Below, in pieces: positions 24,642-33,448 of a DNA stretch of 33,791 bases (within the stretch, counting starts at the first letter, position 1; each line of letters opens with the position of its first letter). The stretch lies in contig NZ_LWQS01000074.1 of NCBI RefSeq assembly GCF_001650695.1, positions 1-33,791 of the forward strand, in the 5' to 3' direction. Below the pieces are notes generated by a model, which was not told where the DNA came from, did no database searches, and was given only the letters and a program-made list of their open reading frames with translations. The translations under genes were made by a program, and so were the position numbers. Source of the DNA: Chloroflexus islandicus. Lineage in GTDB: Bacteria > Chloroflexota > Chloroflexia > Chloroflexales > Chloroflexaceae.

Positions 24642-25565
24642 TTACATTGTTTGCGGCAAGACCTGCATTGCAAACGCTTCCAACCGGTCAAGGTCATCTA
24701 ACTCCAGCCACTGCACCATGATCCGCTCAACCCCCGCTTCGGCGAAGGCGTGAATCTGCTCGGCAACTTCATTGGCCGTACCCACCAGAATCCCGCGCAC
24801 GCGCAGCGCAACCCGATCACGTCCGGCCAGCAGTCGCTCGACTTCCGCGTTATCGCGCCCAAACACCGATCCGATCATCAGCGACCGCCGCACCGCTGCG
24901 CGCGGTCTGCCGGCGGCGGCCAACAGTTCATCAAGCTTGGCGTTAAGTTCGGCGAACCGCGCCGGTGGCACGAAGACCGCGTTCCACTCATCGGCGTATT
25001 GCGCGGTGAGGGCAAGCGTGCGCTTTTCGCCGTTGCCCCCAATCACGATCGGCGGCCCTTTCGGTCGTTGCGGACGCGGGAGTAAGATCGCATCGCGCAG
25101 TTGGTAATATTCGCCGATCCACGTTACCGGCGTATCGCTGCGTAATAGGCGCGTCACCACCTCTAGCCCTTCGGTGAAGCGTTGGAATCGTTCCTTGACC
25201 GGCAGCAAATCAAAGCCGAACATCGTATGTTCGCGCTCTTGCCATCCCGCTCCCAAGCCGAGCTGAAGCCTGCCGCCAGACAGATCATCGACTGCGACGG
25301 CCATCCGCGCCGTGAGCGCCGGGTGGCGAAACGAGACCGGCGAGACCAGTGGCCCGAATTCAATCCGTTTGGTGTGCGAAGCCAGCCATGCCAGCGAGAT
25401 CCACAGTTCGAGTGATTCTTTTTCCGGCGGATTGGCGTTGGTGAAGTGATCAGAGCGGTAAAGACCGGCAAAGCCGAGGTCTTCGGCGGCTTGCGCCAGC
25501 CGCTGCCAGCGCGGCCACGTCAGCCCGTTTTGGCCTTCGATCATGAGGGCGATCTCAATCGGCAT
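24642..25565 (-). CDS. LLM-class F420-dependent oxidoreductase
   Basis: A 307-residue luciferase-like monooxygenase with a TIM-barrel fold. It begins MPIEIALM and continues with RLAQAAEDLGFAGLYRSDHF, RIEFGPLVSPVSFRHPALTA and GRLQLGLGAGWQEREH, which are the standard landmarks of F420-binding family members; GGNGEKRTLALTAQYADEWN follows. The cofactor is probably F420, which Chloroflexota are believed to make, but FMN is not excluded. The ATG at 25565 is preceded by AAGAGGAGC; an upstream ATG at 25604 lacks such a site and would read through a hairpin repeat. It is the first gene of a three-gene operon. Confidence 0.9.
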   Translation of the reverse strand: MPIEIALMIEGQNGLTWPRWQRLAQAAEDLGFAGLYRSDHFTNANPPEKESLELWISLAWLASHTKRIEFGPLVSPVSFRHPALTARMAVAVDDLSGGRLQLGLGAGWQEREHTMFGFDLLPVKERFQRFTEGLEVVTRLLRSDTPVTWIGEYYQLRDAILLPRPQRPKGPPIVIGGNGEKRTLALTAQYADEWNAVFVPPARFAELNAKLDELLAAAGRPRAAVRRSLMIGSVFGRDNAEVERLLAGRDRVALRVRGILVGTANEVAEQIHAFAEAGVERIMVQWLELDDLDRLEAFAMQVLPQTM

Positions 25566-25581
25566 GCATGTGCTCCTCTTG

Positions 25582-25627
25582 GGGCATAGCGCCGCTATGC
25601 CCAATGGGGCAGAGCAGCGCTCTGCCC
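25582..25627. repeat. Two adjacent GGGGCA-type hairpins
   Basis: GGGCATAGC/GCTATGCCC (25582-25602) and GGGCAGAGC/GCTCTGCCC (25607-25627), each a perfect 9-bp stem with a three-base loop. The stems differ at two paired positions that change together, so the fold is kept. They lie between the divergent LLM and GGCT-like genes. Confidence 0.85.
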
Positions 25628-25636
25628 GTACAATGA

Positions 25637-25645
25637 TGGTATAGT
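25637..25645 (+). promoter_or_regulatory. Extended -10 promoter of the GGCT-aguB-aguA operon
   Basis: TGG followed by TATAGT, about 50 bp before the ATG at 25698, fits an extended -10 element. No clear -35 is seen because the hairpin repeat occupies that position. Confidence 0.45.
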
Positions 25646-25697
25646 ATCAGGGTGCCGCGTGGCGGCGTCGTTGCTAGTATACCGCGAAAAATAGTTG

Positions 25698-26108
25698 ATG
25701 CGTCCATTTTTTGTCTACGGAACGTTAAAGCGGGGACAATCGAATTATGCCCGCCTGTTGGCCGGGCAGACGGTGAGCGAGACGCCGGCTTGGTTGCCCG
25801 GCGCTGCGCTCTATACCGCCGGCCCGTACCCGTTTCTCGTCCGGGCGGTTGATCTGGTGCCGCCGGGTTCGACCGTTTTCGGTGAGCTGATGGAAGTGGC
25901 GCCGGCCCAGTATCAGCCGGTGTTGGCGCTGCTCGATGAGTTAGAGGATTTTATGCCCGGTCGCGCCGGCAATCTCTATGAGCGAGTTGTCATAACGGTG
26001 CAGACCGCGACCGGCCCGCGTGAGGCGTGGGTCTATGTCGCTGGCGCCGGCGCTGAAGAGGCGATCCGGCAAGGACGATTACGGTTCATTGCTGGCGGCG
26101 TGTGGTGA
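25698..26108 (+). CDS. Gamma-glutamylcyclotransferase-like protein (AIG2/GGACT fold)
   Basis: A 136-residue protein beginning MRPFFVYGTLKRG, the substrate-binding loop of the gamma-glutamylcyclotransferase fold. FGELMEV and LDELEDF follow, the latter supplying the usual catalytic glutamate, then YERVVITV. The family removes gamma-glutamyl groups as 5-oxoproline from amines or peptides. It starts at an ATG rather than the in-frame TTG one codon before. Only 22 bp separate it from aguB, so it is likely in one operon with the agmatine genes, which hints at gamma-glutamylated polyamines as substrates (inference). Confidence 0.85.
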   Translation: MRPFFVYGTLKRGQSNYARLLAGQTVSETPAWLPGAALYTAGPYPFLVRAVDLVPPGSTVFGELMEVAPAQYQPVLALLDELEDFMPGRAGNLYERVVITVQTATGPREAWVYVAGAGAEEAIRQGRLRFIAGGVW

Positions 26109-26130
26109 GCCGCCTTGAAGGAGAGGTGAA

Positions 26131-27024
26131 ATGGCCCAACGCATTGTCAACGTCGGTTTGGTGCAGATGCGCTGCACCGCCGATCCGGAAACCAATATGG
26201 CCGCGGCGGAGGCCGGCATTCGCGCTGCTGCGGCCCAAGGCGCGCAGATCGTGTGCTTGCCTGAGCTGTTCCGTTCACTGTACTTTTGCCAGAGCGAAGA
26301 TCACGCCAACTTCGCGCTGGCCGAGCCGGTGCCCGGCCCGAGCACTGAACGTCTGAGCAAGCTGGCGGCTGAGTTGGGGGTAGTGATCGTCGCCAGTCTG
26401 TTCGAGAAGCGGGCCGAAGGTCTTTACCACAACACGGCGGCGGTGATCGACGCTGATGGCCGCTATCTGGGCAAGTATCGCAAGATGCACATTCCCGATG
26501 ACCCCCTCTTCTACGAGAAGTTTTACTTTACGCCGGGTGATTTGGGCTTTAAGGTCTTCAAGACCCGCTACGCCCGCATCGGGGTGCTCATCTGCTGGGA
26601 TCAGTGGTATCCCGAAGCGGCCCGCCTCACGGCCCTGCGCGGCGCTGATATTCTTTGCTATCCGACCGCGATTGGCTGGCATCCTGCCGAAAAAGCCGAG
26701 TATGGCGTCGCCCAACACCAAAGCTGGGAAACCATCCAGCGTTCGCACGGGATTGCCAACGGTTGCTATGTAGTGAGCATCAATCGCACCGGCCACGAAG
26801 GCGATCCGTCCGGCGGGATCGAGTTTTGGGGCCAGAGCTTTATCTCTGACCCGTCGGGCACGATCATTGGCCGTGCCCCGGTTGACGAGCCAGCCGTGCT
26901 GGTTGCCCCGGTCGATCTGGGTAAGATCGATGTGCAACGCACCCATTGGCCGTTTCTGCGCGATCGCCGGATCGATGCCTACGGCGAGATTACCCGCCGC
27001 TATATCGATAAGGAGGAGGTGTGA
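26131..27024 (+). CDS. aguB: N-carbamoylputrescine amidase
   Basis: A 297-residue carbon-nitrogen hydrolase of the nitrilase superfamily, which splits N-carbamoylputrescine to putrescine, carbon dioxide and ammonia. The catalytic triad is visible: E45 in CLPELF, K118 in KYRKMH and C155 in GVLICWDQW. The segments YFTPGD, FKVFKT and GIANGCYVVSINRTG are characteristic of AguB. AAGGAGAGG precedes the ATG. Its stop overlaps the aguA start (TGATG), so translation is probably coupled. Confidence 0.96.
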   Translation: MAQRIVNVGLVQMRCTADPETNMAAAEAGIRAAAAQGAQIVCLPELFRSLYFCQSEDHANFALAEPVPGPSTERLSKLAAELGVVIVASLFEKRAEGLYHNTAAVIDADGRYLGKYRKMHIPDDPLFYEKFYFTPGDLGFKVFKTRYARIGVLICWDQWYPEAARLTALRGADILCYPTAIGWHPAEKAEYGVAQHQSWETIQRSHGIANGCYVVSINRTGHEGDPSGGIEFWGQSFISDPSGTIIGRAPVDEPAVLVAPVDLGKIDVQRTHWPFLRDRRIDAYGEITRRYIDKEEV

Positions 27025-28067
27025 TGGCGACTCCTGCCGAACTTGGATATTTCATGCCTGCCGAATGGGAGCCGCATCAAGCGACGTGGTTGTCGTGGCC
27101 GCATAAAGAAGCGAGCTGGCCGGGGATTATCGACCGGATCTGGCCGGTCTACGCGCGCTTTGTCGCCGAGTTGGCCCGCGGCGAGACGGTGCATATCAAT
27201 GTCAACGATGCGGTGATGGCCGCGCAGGCCCGCGCATTTTTGGCCGAGGCCGGTGCGAGCGGCGATATTCGTTTGCACGAGTTCCCAACCAACGACGCAT
27301 GGTGCCGCGATCACGGCGCAATCTTTGTCGTGCGCAATGGCCCCAATGGGCGCGAATTGGCCGCAACCGATTGGGAGTTCAATGCGTGGGGTGAGAAGTA
27401 CCCGCCCTACGATCTCGACAACCAAATTCCGGCCCGCATGGCCGAATATCTCGGCGTACCGCGCTTCCGCGGCGAGATGGTGCTCGAAGGCGGCTCGATC
27501 GATGTCGATGGCAATGGTCTGCTGCTCACCTCCGAGCAATGTCTGCTCAACCCCAACCGCAACCCGCATCTCGACCGGGCCGCGATCGAGCAACGCTTGC
27601 GCGAGATGCTCGGCGTGCATACGATCCTCTGGCTCGGCGAGGGCATTGTAGGCGATGACACCGATGGCCACATCGACGACATTGCCCGCTTCGTCGCGCC
27701 GAGCACGGTCGTCGCCGCCGTCGAAGAGGATCCCAGCGACGAGAACTACCATGCCTTGCAAGACAATCTCCGTCGCCTGCAACTCATGCGCGACGCCGCC
27801 GGCAAGCCGCTCACGGTGCTCACCATCCCGATGCCGCCGCCGGTTGTCTTCCAAGGCCAGCGCCTGCCGGCTTCGTACGCCAATTTCTACATCGCCAATC
27901 ATGCTGTGATCGTGCCAACCTTCAACCATCCCAACGACCACCGTGCCTGCGAGGTCTTGCAGCGTTGCTTCCCCGACCGGCGCGTGGTAGGTATTGACGC
28001 TACTGATGTCATCTGGGGGTTAGGTTCATGGCACTGCCTCAGCCAGCAAGTGCCGGCAACCGGTTAG
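27024..28067 (+). CDS. aguA: Agmatine deiminase
   Basis: A 347-residue guanidino-group hydrolase that converts agmatine to N-carbamoylputrescine, the substrate of the preceding gene. Family landmarks are MPAEWEPHQATWLSWP, TNDAWCRDHGA, LEGGSIDVDG, GDDTDGHIDDIARF and the catalytic cysteine C338 in SWHCLSQQVP. In most relatives the last motif reads GGGNIHCITQQ; here it is GLGSWHCLSQQ, a conservative variant with the Cys kept. A strong AGGAGGAGG lies within the end of aguB. A tandem hairpin array follows the stop and may protect or end the mRNA. Confidence 0.96.
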   Translation: MATPAELGYFMPAEWEPHQATWLSWPHKEASWPGIIDRIWPVYARFVAELARGETVHINVNDAVMAAQARAFLAEAGASGDIRLHEFPTNDAWCRDHGAIFVVRNGPNGRELAATDWEFNAWGEKYPPYDLDNQIPARMAEYLGVPRFRGEMVLEGGSIDVDGNGLLLTSEQCLLNPNRNPHLDRAAIEQRLREMLGVHTILWLGEGIVGDDTDGHIDDIARFVAPSTVVAAVEEDPSDENYHALQDNLRRLQLMRDAAGKPLTVLTIPMPPPVVFQGQRLPASYANFYIANHAVIVPTFNHPNDHRACEVLQRCFPDRRVVGIDATDVIWGLGSWHCLSQQVPATG

Positions 28068-28100
28068 GATCGTGTAGTCGCAATCCTTGCGATCCTCTCG

Positions 28101-28325
28101 CCCCGATTGTCATTGCGTGCCGCGTAGCGGGGCAATGCAACGCATTGCCCCGCCCGACCGCAGCAATCTCTCTTGCCCCGATTGTCATTGCGTGCCGCGT
28201 AGGGGCAATGCAACGCATTGCCCCGCCCGACCGCAGCAATCACCCTTGCCCCGATTGTCATTGCGTGCCGCGTAGCGGGGCAATGCAACGCATTGCCCCG
28301 CCCGACCGCAGCAATCTCCCGCTTC
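28101..28325. repeat. Three tandem 73-75 bp hairpin repeats
   Basis: Units start CCCCGATTGTCATTGCGTGC at 28101, 28176 and 28249. Each contains a perfect 10-bp hairpin GGGGCAATGC/GCATTGCCCC with loop AAC (28129-28151, 28202-28224, 28277-28299). The middle copy lacks two bases before the hairpin. The end matches, inverted, the dispersed element at 5693 and 6025. I see no gene in 28068-28453; the stretch after the repeats up to 28453 holds only weaker copies of similar sequence. Confidence 0.9.
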
Positions 28326-28453
28326 AGCGGAGCGCATGCCTGAGCGGGTGTTTCCCGTGCTCGCGGGAGAGTGTTTCGGGCGCTGCGCGTCCTCGCAGTG
28401 ACAAAGCGTCACGCTCACGTAATGATAGGGGGCGAAAGTGCCTTCCACTCACC

Positions 28454-28897
28454 TCATCTTCCTTGCTCAATCACCTCGCGGATGCGATCGTGTGGTTCAA
28501 TCACCAACACACCGGCGGAACGGGCCGCCGGAACCAGTTCCGCCGGTTCAAGCACGCAGAGCAAGGGGTTATCGCCGCCGAGGGTGCGATGATCGGCGGC
28601 GCTGAGGCAGAAAAGATCGAATGTACCCATAATATAGCGGGGTAGTTCGAGCACACCACTTGCTCCCGGCGCTAGTTCGATCCAGCGATCCATCGCGGGG
28701 ATGCTCACCACCATCGCCTCGCTCGCGGTATTGCGGATAGTCAGCGCCGGTTCGTGGGCAGGCGGCAGTGAGATGCTTACCGGTTTACAACCGTTGGCAG
28801 CGACGGCAAGATCAACTGCCGGCGCTGGCGCAGTGCATGCGCTCTGCAGTATGGTGCTTACCAATAAGATTGTGAACCATTGGGCAATTTGGCGCAT
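28454..28897 (-). CDS. Small exported cupredoxin-like protein, possible lipoprotein
   Basis: A 147-residue exported protein. MRQIAQWFTILLVSTILQSAC is a signal sequence ending at a cysteine; the QSAC box deviates from the consensus LxxC at position -3, so lipidation is likely but not sure. The rest is beta-rich (ALTIRNTASEAMVVSIP, WIELAPGASGVLELPRYIMGTFDLFCL) and resembles the cupredoxin-like sandwich, though no full copper site (His-Cys-His-Met) is seen. The ATG at 28897 has GAGGAGG upstream and was chosen over one 33 bp before. It lies 23 bp behind the DUF1501 gene, making it the last gene of this group. Confidence 0.75.
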   Translation of the reverse strand: MRQIAQWFTILLVSTILQSACTAPAPAVDLAVAANGCKPVSISLPPAHEPALTIRNTASEAMVVSIPAMDRWIELAPGASGVLELPRYIMGTFDLFCLSAADHRTLGGDNPLLCVLEPAELVPAARSAGVLVIEPHDRIREVIEQGR

Positions 28898-28920
28898 CGC
28901 CTCCTCTACAGTTGTCTTGT

Positions 28921-30291
28921 TTACCGGCACTGCTGAATCACCGGCACGAACACGCGATGCTCAGCATTCGCCAGACCTGCTTCTTCCGCTGAGAGCACCG
29001 GCGGCAAATCCGGGCCCCGGACAATGCCGAGCGGCGTGTATGACCCTAAGCCGGGAAAGACCGTTCCCAGCCTAGGATTGCCCAACCGGCGGATCAAGAT
29101 CTCACTCAGCACCTGCCGGAAGTCGGTCGTAATCTGCAAGTCTTGCCGTTTATCGAGCTGGTCGGGATGCAACCCCGGCCATGTGCCATAGACTTTGCGC
29201 CCATTCACATTGCCGCCGAGCACCATCATCACGTTACCGTGCCCGTGATCGGTGCCGTTCGACTGGTTGCGCCCCAGCCGGCGGCCAAATTCGCTCAACA
29301 CCACGATCGTCAGGCGCGAGTGATACATCGCCAGATCGTTGTAGAACGCACCAATCCCTTGCGAGAGGGTGCCGAGCCGGTCAGGCAGATAGCCGCTGCC
29401 ATCGCTGTTCGCCTGCGATTCGTGCGTATCCCAGCCGCCGAAGTCGATCGTCGCCACTTGCAAACCGATCTCGGCTTTGATCAACTGGGCCACTGTCTTG
29501 AGCGCATCGCCAAAGCTTCCCGATGGATACGCAATACTGCTGGTGGGGTTATAGCTGCCCATGTTCCGCATCAGATCGATCACTTGCGTCACCCGCCGGC
29601 CAGCCGGAGCCAGCGGGTTGATCGTGCTGCGGTTGTACATCTCGCGGAGCGTGGTCAAGAACGGATAATTCTCATCGGGGCGGTTGTAGCGCCAGTGCGT
29701 GCTACCTGTGAAACTACTCGGCGATGTCATCGCGACTGCCGCCGCGTAATTGAGCAATGAAGCCGGTGTAGCAGTGTTCGCTGCTACTGCCGGCAGCAAA
29801 CTGCTCGCGCCGCCTTGCGATTGCAAGTGGCGCGTAATCCAGCCGCTGCTGGTCGTTTTGTTGCCCGGCGTCCCGCGCTCGATGTAGTCCATCGCATCAA
29901 AATGGCTGCGGGTGTCGTCATCTAACCCGCAGGCATGGATCAAAGCCAGATGGCCGCTGTTGTAGAGATCGCGCAGATGCGGCATCTTGCTATTGAGGCC
30001 GAAGCTGTTCGCGTTGTACGAAGGGTTGTAAGTGTCGATGCGCAACGGCGCGTTGGCGCCGCTCAACGGCAACGCGAGCGATTCGCGCGCCGTGCGGTAG
30101 TGGCTATCGTCGTAGGGGATCAGCAGGCTGAGGCCGTCGCAACCGCCACGCAGAAAGATTTGCACAAAGATCTCATTGGTTGCTTGCGGCTGGGCCGGCT
30201 CGGCGAAGGCCAAGTGGCCGATCCGGGCCGCCGCCATCGCGGCGATCGCAGCGCTACAACCCATCAGAAACTCGCGGCGTGTCCATTGCAT
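28921..30291 (-). CDS. DUF1501 protein, Tat-exported
   Basis: A 456-residue protein with a twin-arginine signal (TRREFLMG, residues 4-11, then an Ala-rich h-region) and the DUF1501 landmarks IFLRGGCDGLSLLIPYDD, LIHACGLDDDTRSHFDAMDY, FGGWDTH, VVLSEFGRRLGRNQSNGTDHGHGN and GNVNGRKVYGTWPGL. The family has an alkaline-phosphatase/sulfatase-like core and is almost always next to a DUF1800 gene; the reaction is not known. Here the DUF1800 partner just upstream is damaged. AAGGAGA precedes the ATG. Confidence 0.93.
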   Translation of the reverse strand: MQWTRREFLMGCSAAIAAMAAARIGHLAFAEPAQPQATNEIFVQIFLRGGCDGLSLLIPYDDSHYRTARESLALPLSGANAPLRIDTYNPSYNANSFGLNSKMPHLRDLYNSGHLALIHACGLDDDTRSHFDAMDYIERGTPGNKTTSSGWITRHLQSQGGASSLLPAVAANTATPASLLNYAAAVAMTSPSSFTGSTHWRYNRPDENYPFLTTLREMYNRSTINPLAPAGRRVTQVIDLMRNMGSYNPTSSIAYPSGSFGDALKTVAQLIKAEIGLQVATIDFGGWDTHESQANSDGSGYLPDRLGTLSQGIGAFYNDLAMYHSRLTIVVLSEFGRRLGRNQSNGTDHGHGNVMMVLGGNVNGRKVYGTWPGLHPDQLDKRQDLQITTDFRQVLSEILIRRLGNPRLGTVFPGLGSYTPLGIVRGPDLPPVLSAEEAGLANAEHRVFVPVIQQCR

Positions 30292-30320
30292 CGTAGGGTT
30301 CTCCTTGGATGGGGCGCTGC

Positions 30321-32119
30321 TTACCGCAGCCAGAATTCGGGACTCATCGCCAACAGTTGCACCATCGTGTTGATTCGATCACGCACCGCTTCGGCGCTGC
30401 CCCAATCGGGCGCGCCGCGCAACGGTTGTGGCGGCTGATTTGGATCGCCGCCTTGGGCAAGGAAGTTAATCAGGAGCATGCGCAGATCACCGGTGGGCGT
30501 GTAGGTCAGCATCCGCTGGAGCCAGAAATCAACAATCCCGGCGCACGAAAGGCCGGCAGGGGTTTGGCCCACGATGTCGATGCCAACATTCCCGCCCCAC
30601 GATTGGGGGATGGTGTAAAAGCAATTCCACGATCGCAGCAGTGCATTAGTGTTGGCCCAATACTCGGCCCGATCGGGATGGCCGTCGGCGTATCCCACCC
30701 AAACAGGCGATGACCGGTCTGATCAACGTTCCAGAACAGACTCTGCCAATAGTTGCCTCTGGTGGCATCCCCATCGACCGCAGCGACATCACTTGGGAGA
30801 TTGGCATTCGTGGCCCGTAAGAAGGCCCAAATCGCTTCCAATGGCCGGCGCACTTTGCTCCCAAAGGTGTTCTTGGCCTCCGGCGACAGCAAAATCGTCT
30901 CCACCACGCGCCGGATCTGGTCGGGCGAATCGCGGTGCTCCATCCAGACCGTATAAGCGGCATTGATGAGCGTCTCTGGTGGGTCGTCAGCCACCAGCCG
31001 CTGGCAGAGCTTTTTGCACAGGTGACGCCCTGTGCCGGGGTGACGGGCCACGAGGCGCAGCGCAGCCTCACCGTCACGTTGCGCGCCGTTGTTGAAGGGG
31101 AAATTAGGCGCCGGCGGGATGCCGGGGAGCGGCGCCGGCGCGAGCACCGTTTTCGGAGAGTTGTCGTGCCACGCTTCCATCAGGTAAAACGCGCCGGTGT
31201 TCGGTCTCCCATCGCGCCCGTTGGCGATCGTCCAACCGGTCAGGCAGCGCGATGCTTCATAGACGTCGTAGTCGATGTACGCCGCGGCAAACCGTTCGCT
31301 ACCGTATTCGACGACCGGAATATTTTCGCGTTGGTCGTAGAACTTGAGATAATGATCACTGCCAAGAGTATGCAACTCGAAGAGTTCGCGAGCAAAGTTT
31401 TCATTGCCGCCCTCGCCGCCACCCGCTTTGTTGCTCACATTGTCGAGGTAGTACATCATTGCTACGCTCTTGGTGACATCGAGCAACATCGCGTTAAAAT
31501 TGCCGAGGGCATGGGTGCGGATGATCCGGTCATAATCTGGCCACGTTGCGGCAATGTTCGAGTCGGAGTCGGCCCGCACATTGAAGTGGTTGTGCCAAAA
31601 ATCGACTATCACCTCAAAGAGCTGCCGCCGGCTGCATACCGCCCGAATCCACGTTGCCACCCGCACCTCATCATAGGGGCGCATCCGTTCCGCCCAAGCC
31701 AAATCGGGTACCACCCGATTCTGCCAGAGCGATTCACGGGAAGCGTTGAGCCAATTCAGCGGGCGGATTTCATTCGTCGTCCGGCTGTTATAGGTGTAAC
31801 GAATCTTGAGTTGGGTTGCGGCAATCCGGTTTGCGCAAGGAGTATTATCAATCGTAGTATAGTTGAGTTGCTGGCGTACCCAATTGTCAAACCGCTCTTC
31901 GTCAGTTGCTCCCGGTGTAGCATCGTACATCGCCATCAGTTCAGGACTGGGGCCGAAGGCCAAACGGCGCATAGCGATGGTACGGAGCGAAGCAGGCTGA
32001 ATGTACGAACAAGCAGCAGCCGGTGGAGCGGGTGTTCCTATGGCGGCAAAGCCAGCGGCGGCCAATCAGGCTAGCAATACCGCGCCGCTTTCGAGGACAT
32101 CGCGTCGGGTAAGTTCCAT
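30321..32119 (-). pseudogene. DUF1800 gene with an in-frame stop and a frameshift
   Basis: From ATG 32119 the frame reads a Tat signal (MELTRRDVLESGAVLLA), hits TGA at 32068-32066 and continues as LAAAGFAAIGTPAPP without a break. The body shows the DUF1800 landmarks RRLAFGPSPELM, FEVIVDFWHNHFNV, NENFARELFELHTLG and YEASRCLTGWTI. Near 30686-30689 a base seems lost: the frame ends LFGWDTP, and the expected continuation DGHPDRAEYWANTNALL lies one frame over, running to a stop at 30321. Two independent lesions argue for a decayed gene rather than a single read error. A restart at TTG 32065 would make a protein without export signal and without its proper C-terminus. DUF1501 remains intact downstream. 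Confidence 0.85.
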
Positions 32120-32173
32120 GCAGTGTTGTCCTGATAGGGCAGTCTTGATACTATTGTTACGTAAGCGTGTTTC

Positions 32174-32227
32174 TTGTTATCTTTTCCGAGCGTTGTTGCG
32201 ATCCGTTGATCTCAAAAGAGATAACAA
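32174..32227. promoter_or_regulatory. 9-bp inverted repeat in divergent intergenic region
   Basis: TTGTTATCT (32174-32182) is exactly inverted as AGATAACAA (32219-32227), 36 bp apart, between the divergent DUF1800 and monooxygenase genes. It could be an operator; there is no regulator gene nearby to support this. Confidence 0.35.
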
Positions 32228-32314
32228 TCTGATCTAACAATAATGTAATCTTGATCCAAGAACTCTGGAATCACCTGAAAGTACTATCTCTGTTGTGAGC
32301 GAAAGGCCAACACT

Positions 32315-33448
32315 GTGCAGATTGCCATTGTCGGGGGCGGGATTGGTGGTCTGACCGCGGCGATCGCATTGCAACAGCGCGGTTTTTCCGTGCGGGTGTA
32401 CGAGGCGGCGGCGGCATGGCAGCCAGTTGGCAAGGGCATCTGGTTGCCAACGAACGCGCTACAGGCCCTTGATCGACTTGGGTTGAGCGCGGCGCTGATC
32501 AGCCGCGGTTGTGCGCTGGCTACGATTGACATTGGTGATTGTCGTGACGGATTGATCCAACGGATCGATCTTCGCCCGTTTACCGAGCGGTTAGGGTTTC
32601 CGACCCTCTCGATCCGGCGGGCCGATTTGCAGCAAGTCTTGCGCGATCACTTGTTGCCGGGAACCTGCCAGCTTGATCGCCGATGTACTGGTTTGATTCA
32701 AGACGATCAGCGTGTGACGATTCATTTTGCCGATGGTTCTAAGGCAGTTACCGATCTCCTCATTGGGGCGGATGGCCTGCATTCGGTTATTCGCCAAACG
32801 CTCTTTCCCAGCATTGCTGTGAGGTATAGCGGGCAAACTTGCCTACGTGGCATTGCCTCGTTCACGTTGCCGTCCCAATTGGCTCATACCTGTCAAGAAT
32901 GGTGGGGCGGCTCCCACAGGTTTGGCTTTTCAGCCATCGCTACGCAACAGGTGTACTGGTTTGCGCCCCTGCTGGCGCCGGCGGGAGGAAATGAAACCCA
33001 AGAAACGCTTCAGTTAGCGAAATGTTATGTTGCATTTCCCCAACCAGTGCCAACTTTGCTTCACCATACGCCGCCTGCCGAGATCATCCGCACCGATCTC
33101 TACGAATTGCCGTCGCTGCCGCGTTGGTGGCAGCGGCGCGTGGTATTGCTTGGCGACGCGGCCCATGCAATGACGCCGAATCTTGGTCAAGGCGGTGCGC
33201 AGGCGATTGAAGATGCAGTTGTATTGGCCGATTACATCAGCAAGCTCCCCTTATTTGAAGCGTTGCATGCGTATGAACAAGCGCGCCGGCCGCGTGTCGA
33301 GCGCATTGCCCGCACTGCGCGCTTGTTCGGCCAGATCGCGCATATCCGTTCAGTTCACGTCCAATGGCTACGAAACAGGATATTACGGCTCACGCCTGCT
33401 TGGTTAAGCCAACGGCAGCTCGATTGGCTCTATCGATTTCGCGAATGA
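32315..33448 (+). CDS. FAD-dependent monooxygenase (PHBH fold)
   Basis: A complete 377-residue class A flavoprotein monooxygenase. It has the Rossmann dinucleotide motif GGGIGGL (7-13) with E30 at the end of strand 2, the DG motif LIGADGLHSVIR and the FAD-ribityl motif GDAAHAMTPNLGQGG (about 279-293). The family hydroxylates or epoxidises aromatic or isoprenoid compounds with NAD(P)H and oxygen; the overall look (GKGIWLPTNALQAL, RWWQRRVVLLGDAAHAM) is that of zeaxanthin-epoxidase/salicylate-hydroxylase-like proteins, but the substrate is unknown. It starts at a GTG preceded by GAAAGG. It is convergent with the 16S rRNA gene. Confidence 0.92.
   Translation: MQIAIVGGGIGGLTAAIALQQRGFSVRVYEAAAAWQPVGKGIWLPTNALQALDRLGLSAALISRGCALATIDIGDCRDGLIQRIDLRPFTERLGFPTLSIRRADLQQVLRDHLLPGTCQLDRRCTGLIQDDQRVTIHFADGSKAVTDLLIGADGLHSVIRQTLFPSIAVRYSGQTCLRGIASFTLPSQLAHTCQEWWGGSHRFGFSAIATQQVYWFAPLLAPAGGNETQETLQLAKCYVAFPQPVPTLLHHTPPAEIIRTDLYELPSLPRWWQRRVVLLGDAAHAMTPNLGQGGAQAIEDAVVLADYISKLPLFEALHAYEQARRPRVERIARTARLFGQIAHIRSVHVQWLRNRILRLTPAWLSQRQLDWLYRFRE

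Noticed and set aside
28101-28325. Possible CRISPR array (regular repeats)
   Set aside because: Units are 73-75 bp throughout with no unique spacers, each containing its own hairpin; no cas genes. The same holds for 10468-10915.
30680-30700. Programmed frameshift in DUF1800
   Set aside because: No slippery heptamer or stimulatory structure is seen at the site; a simple base loss explains it.
32066-32068. TGA as selenocysteine in the DUF1800 protein
   Set aside because: It lies in a signal peptide where selenocysteine would be removed, no SECIS-like hairpin is evident, and a second lesion exists in the same gene.
30935-32074. 379-residue plus-strand frame
   Set aside because: Antisense to the clear DUF1800 coding sequence; no domain recognised.
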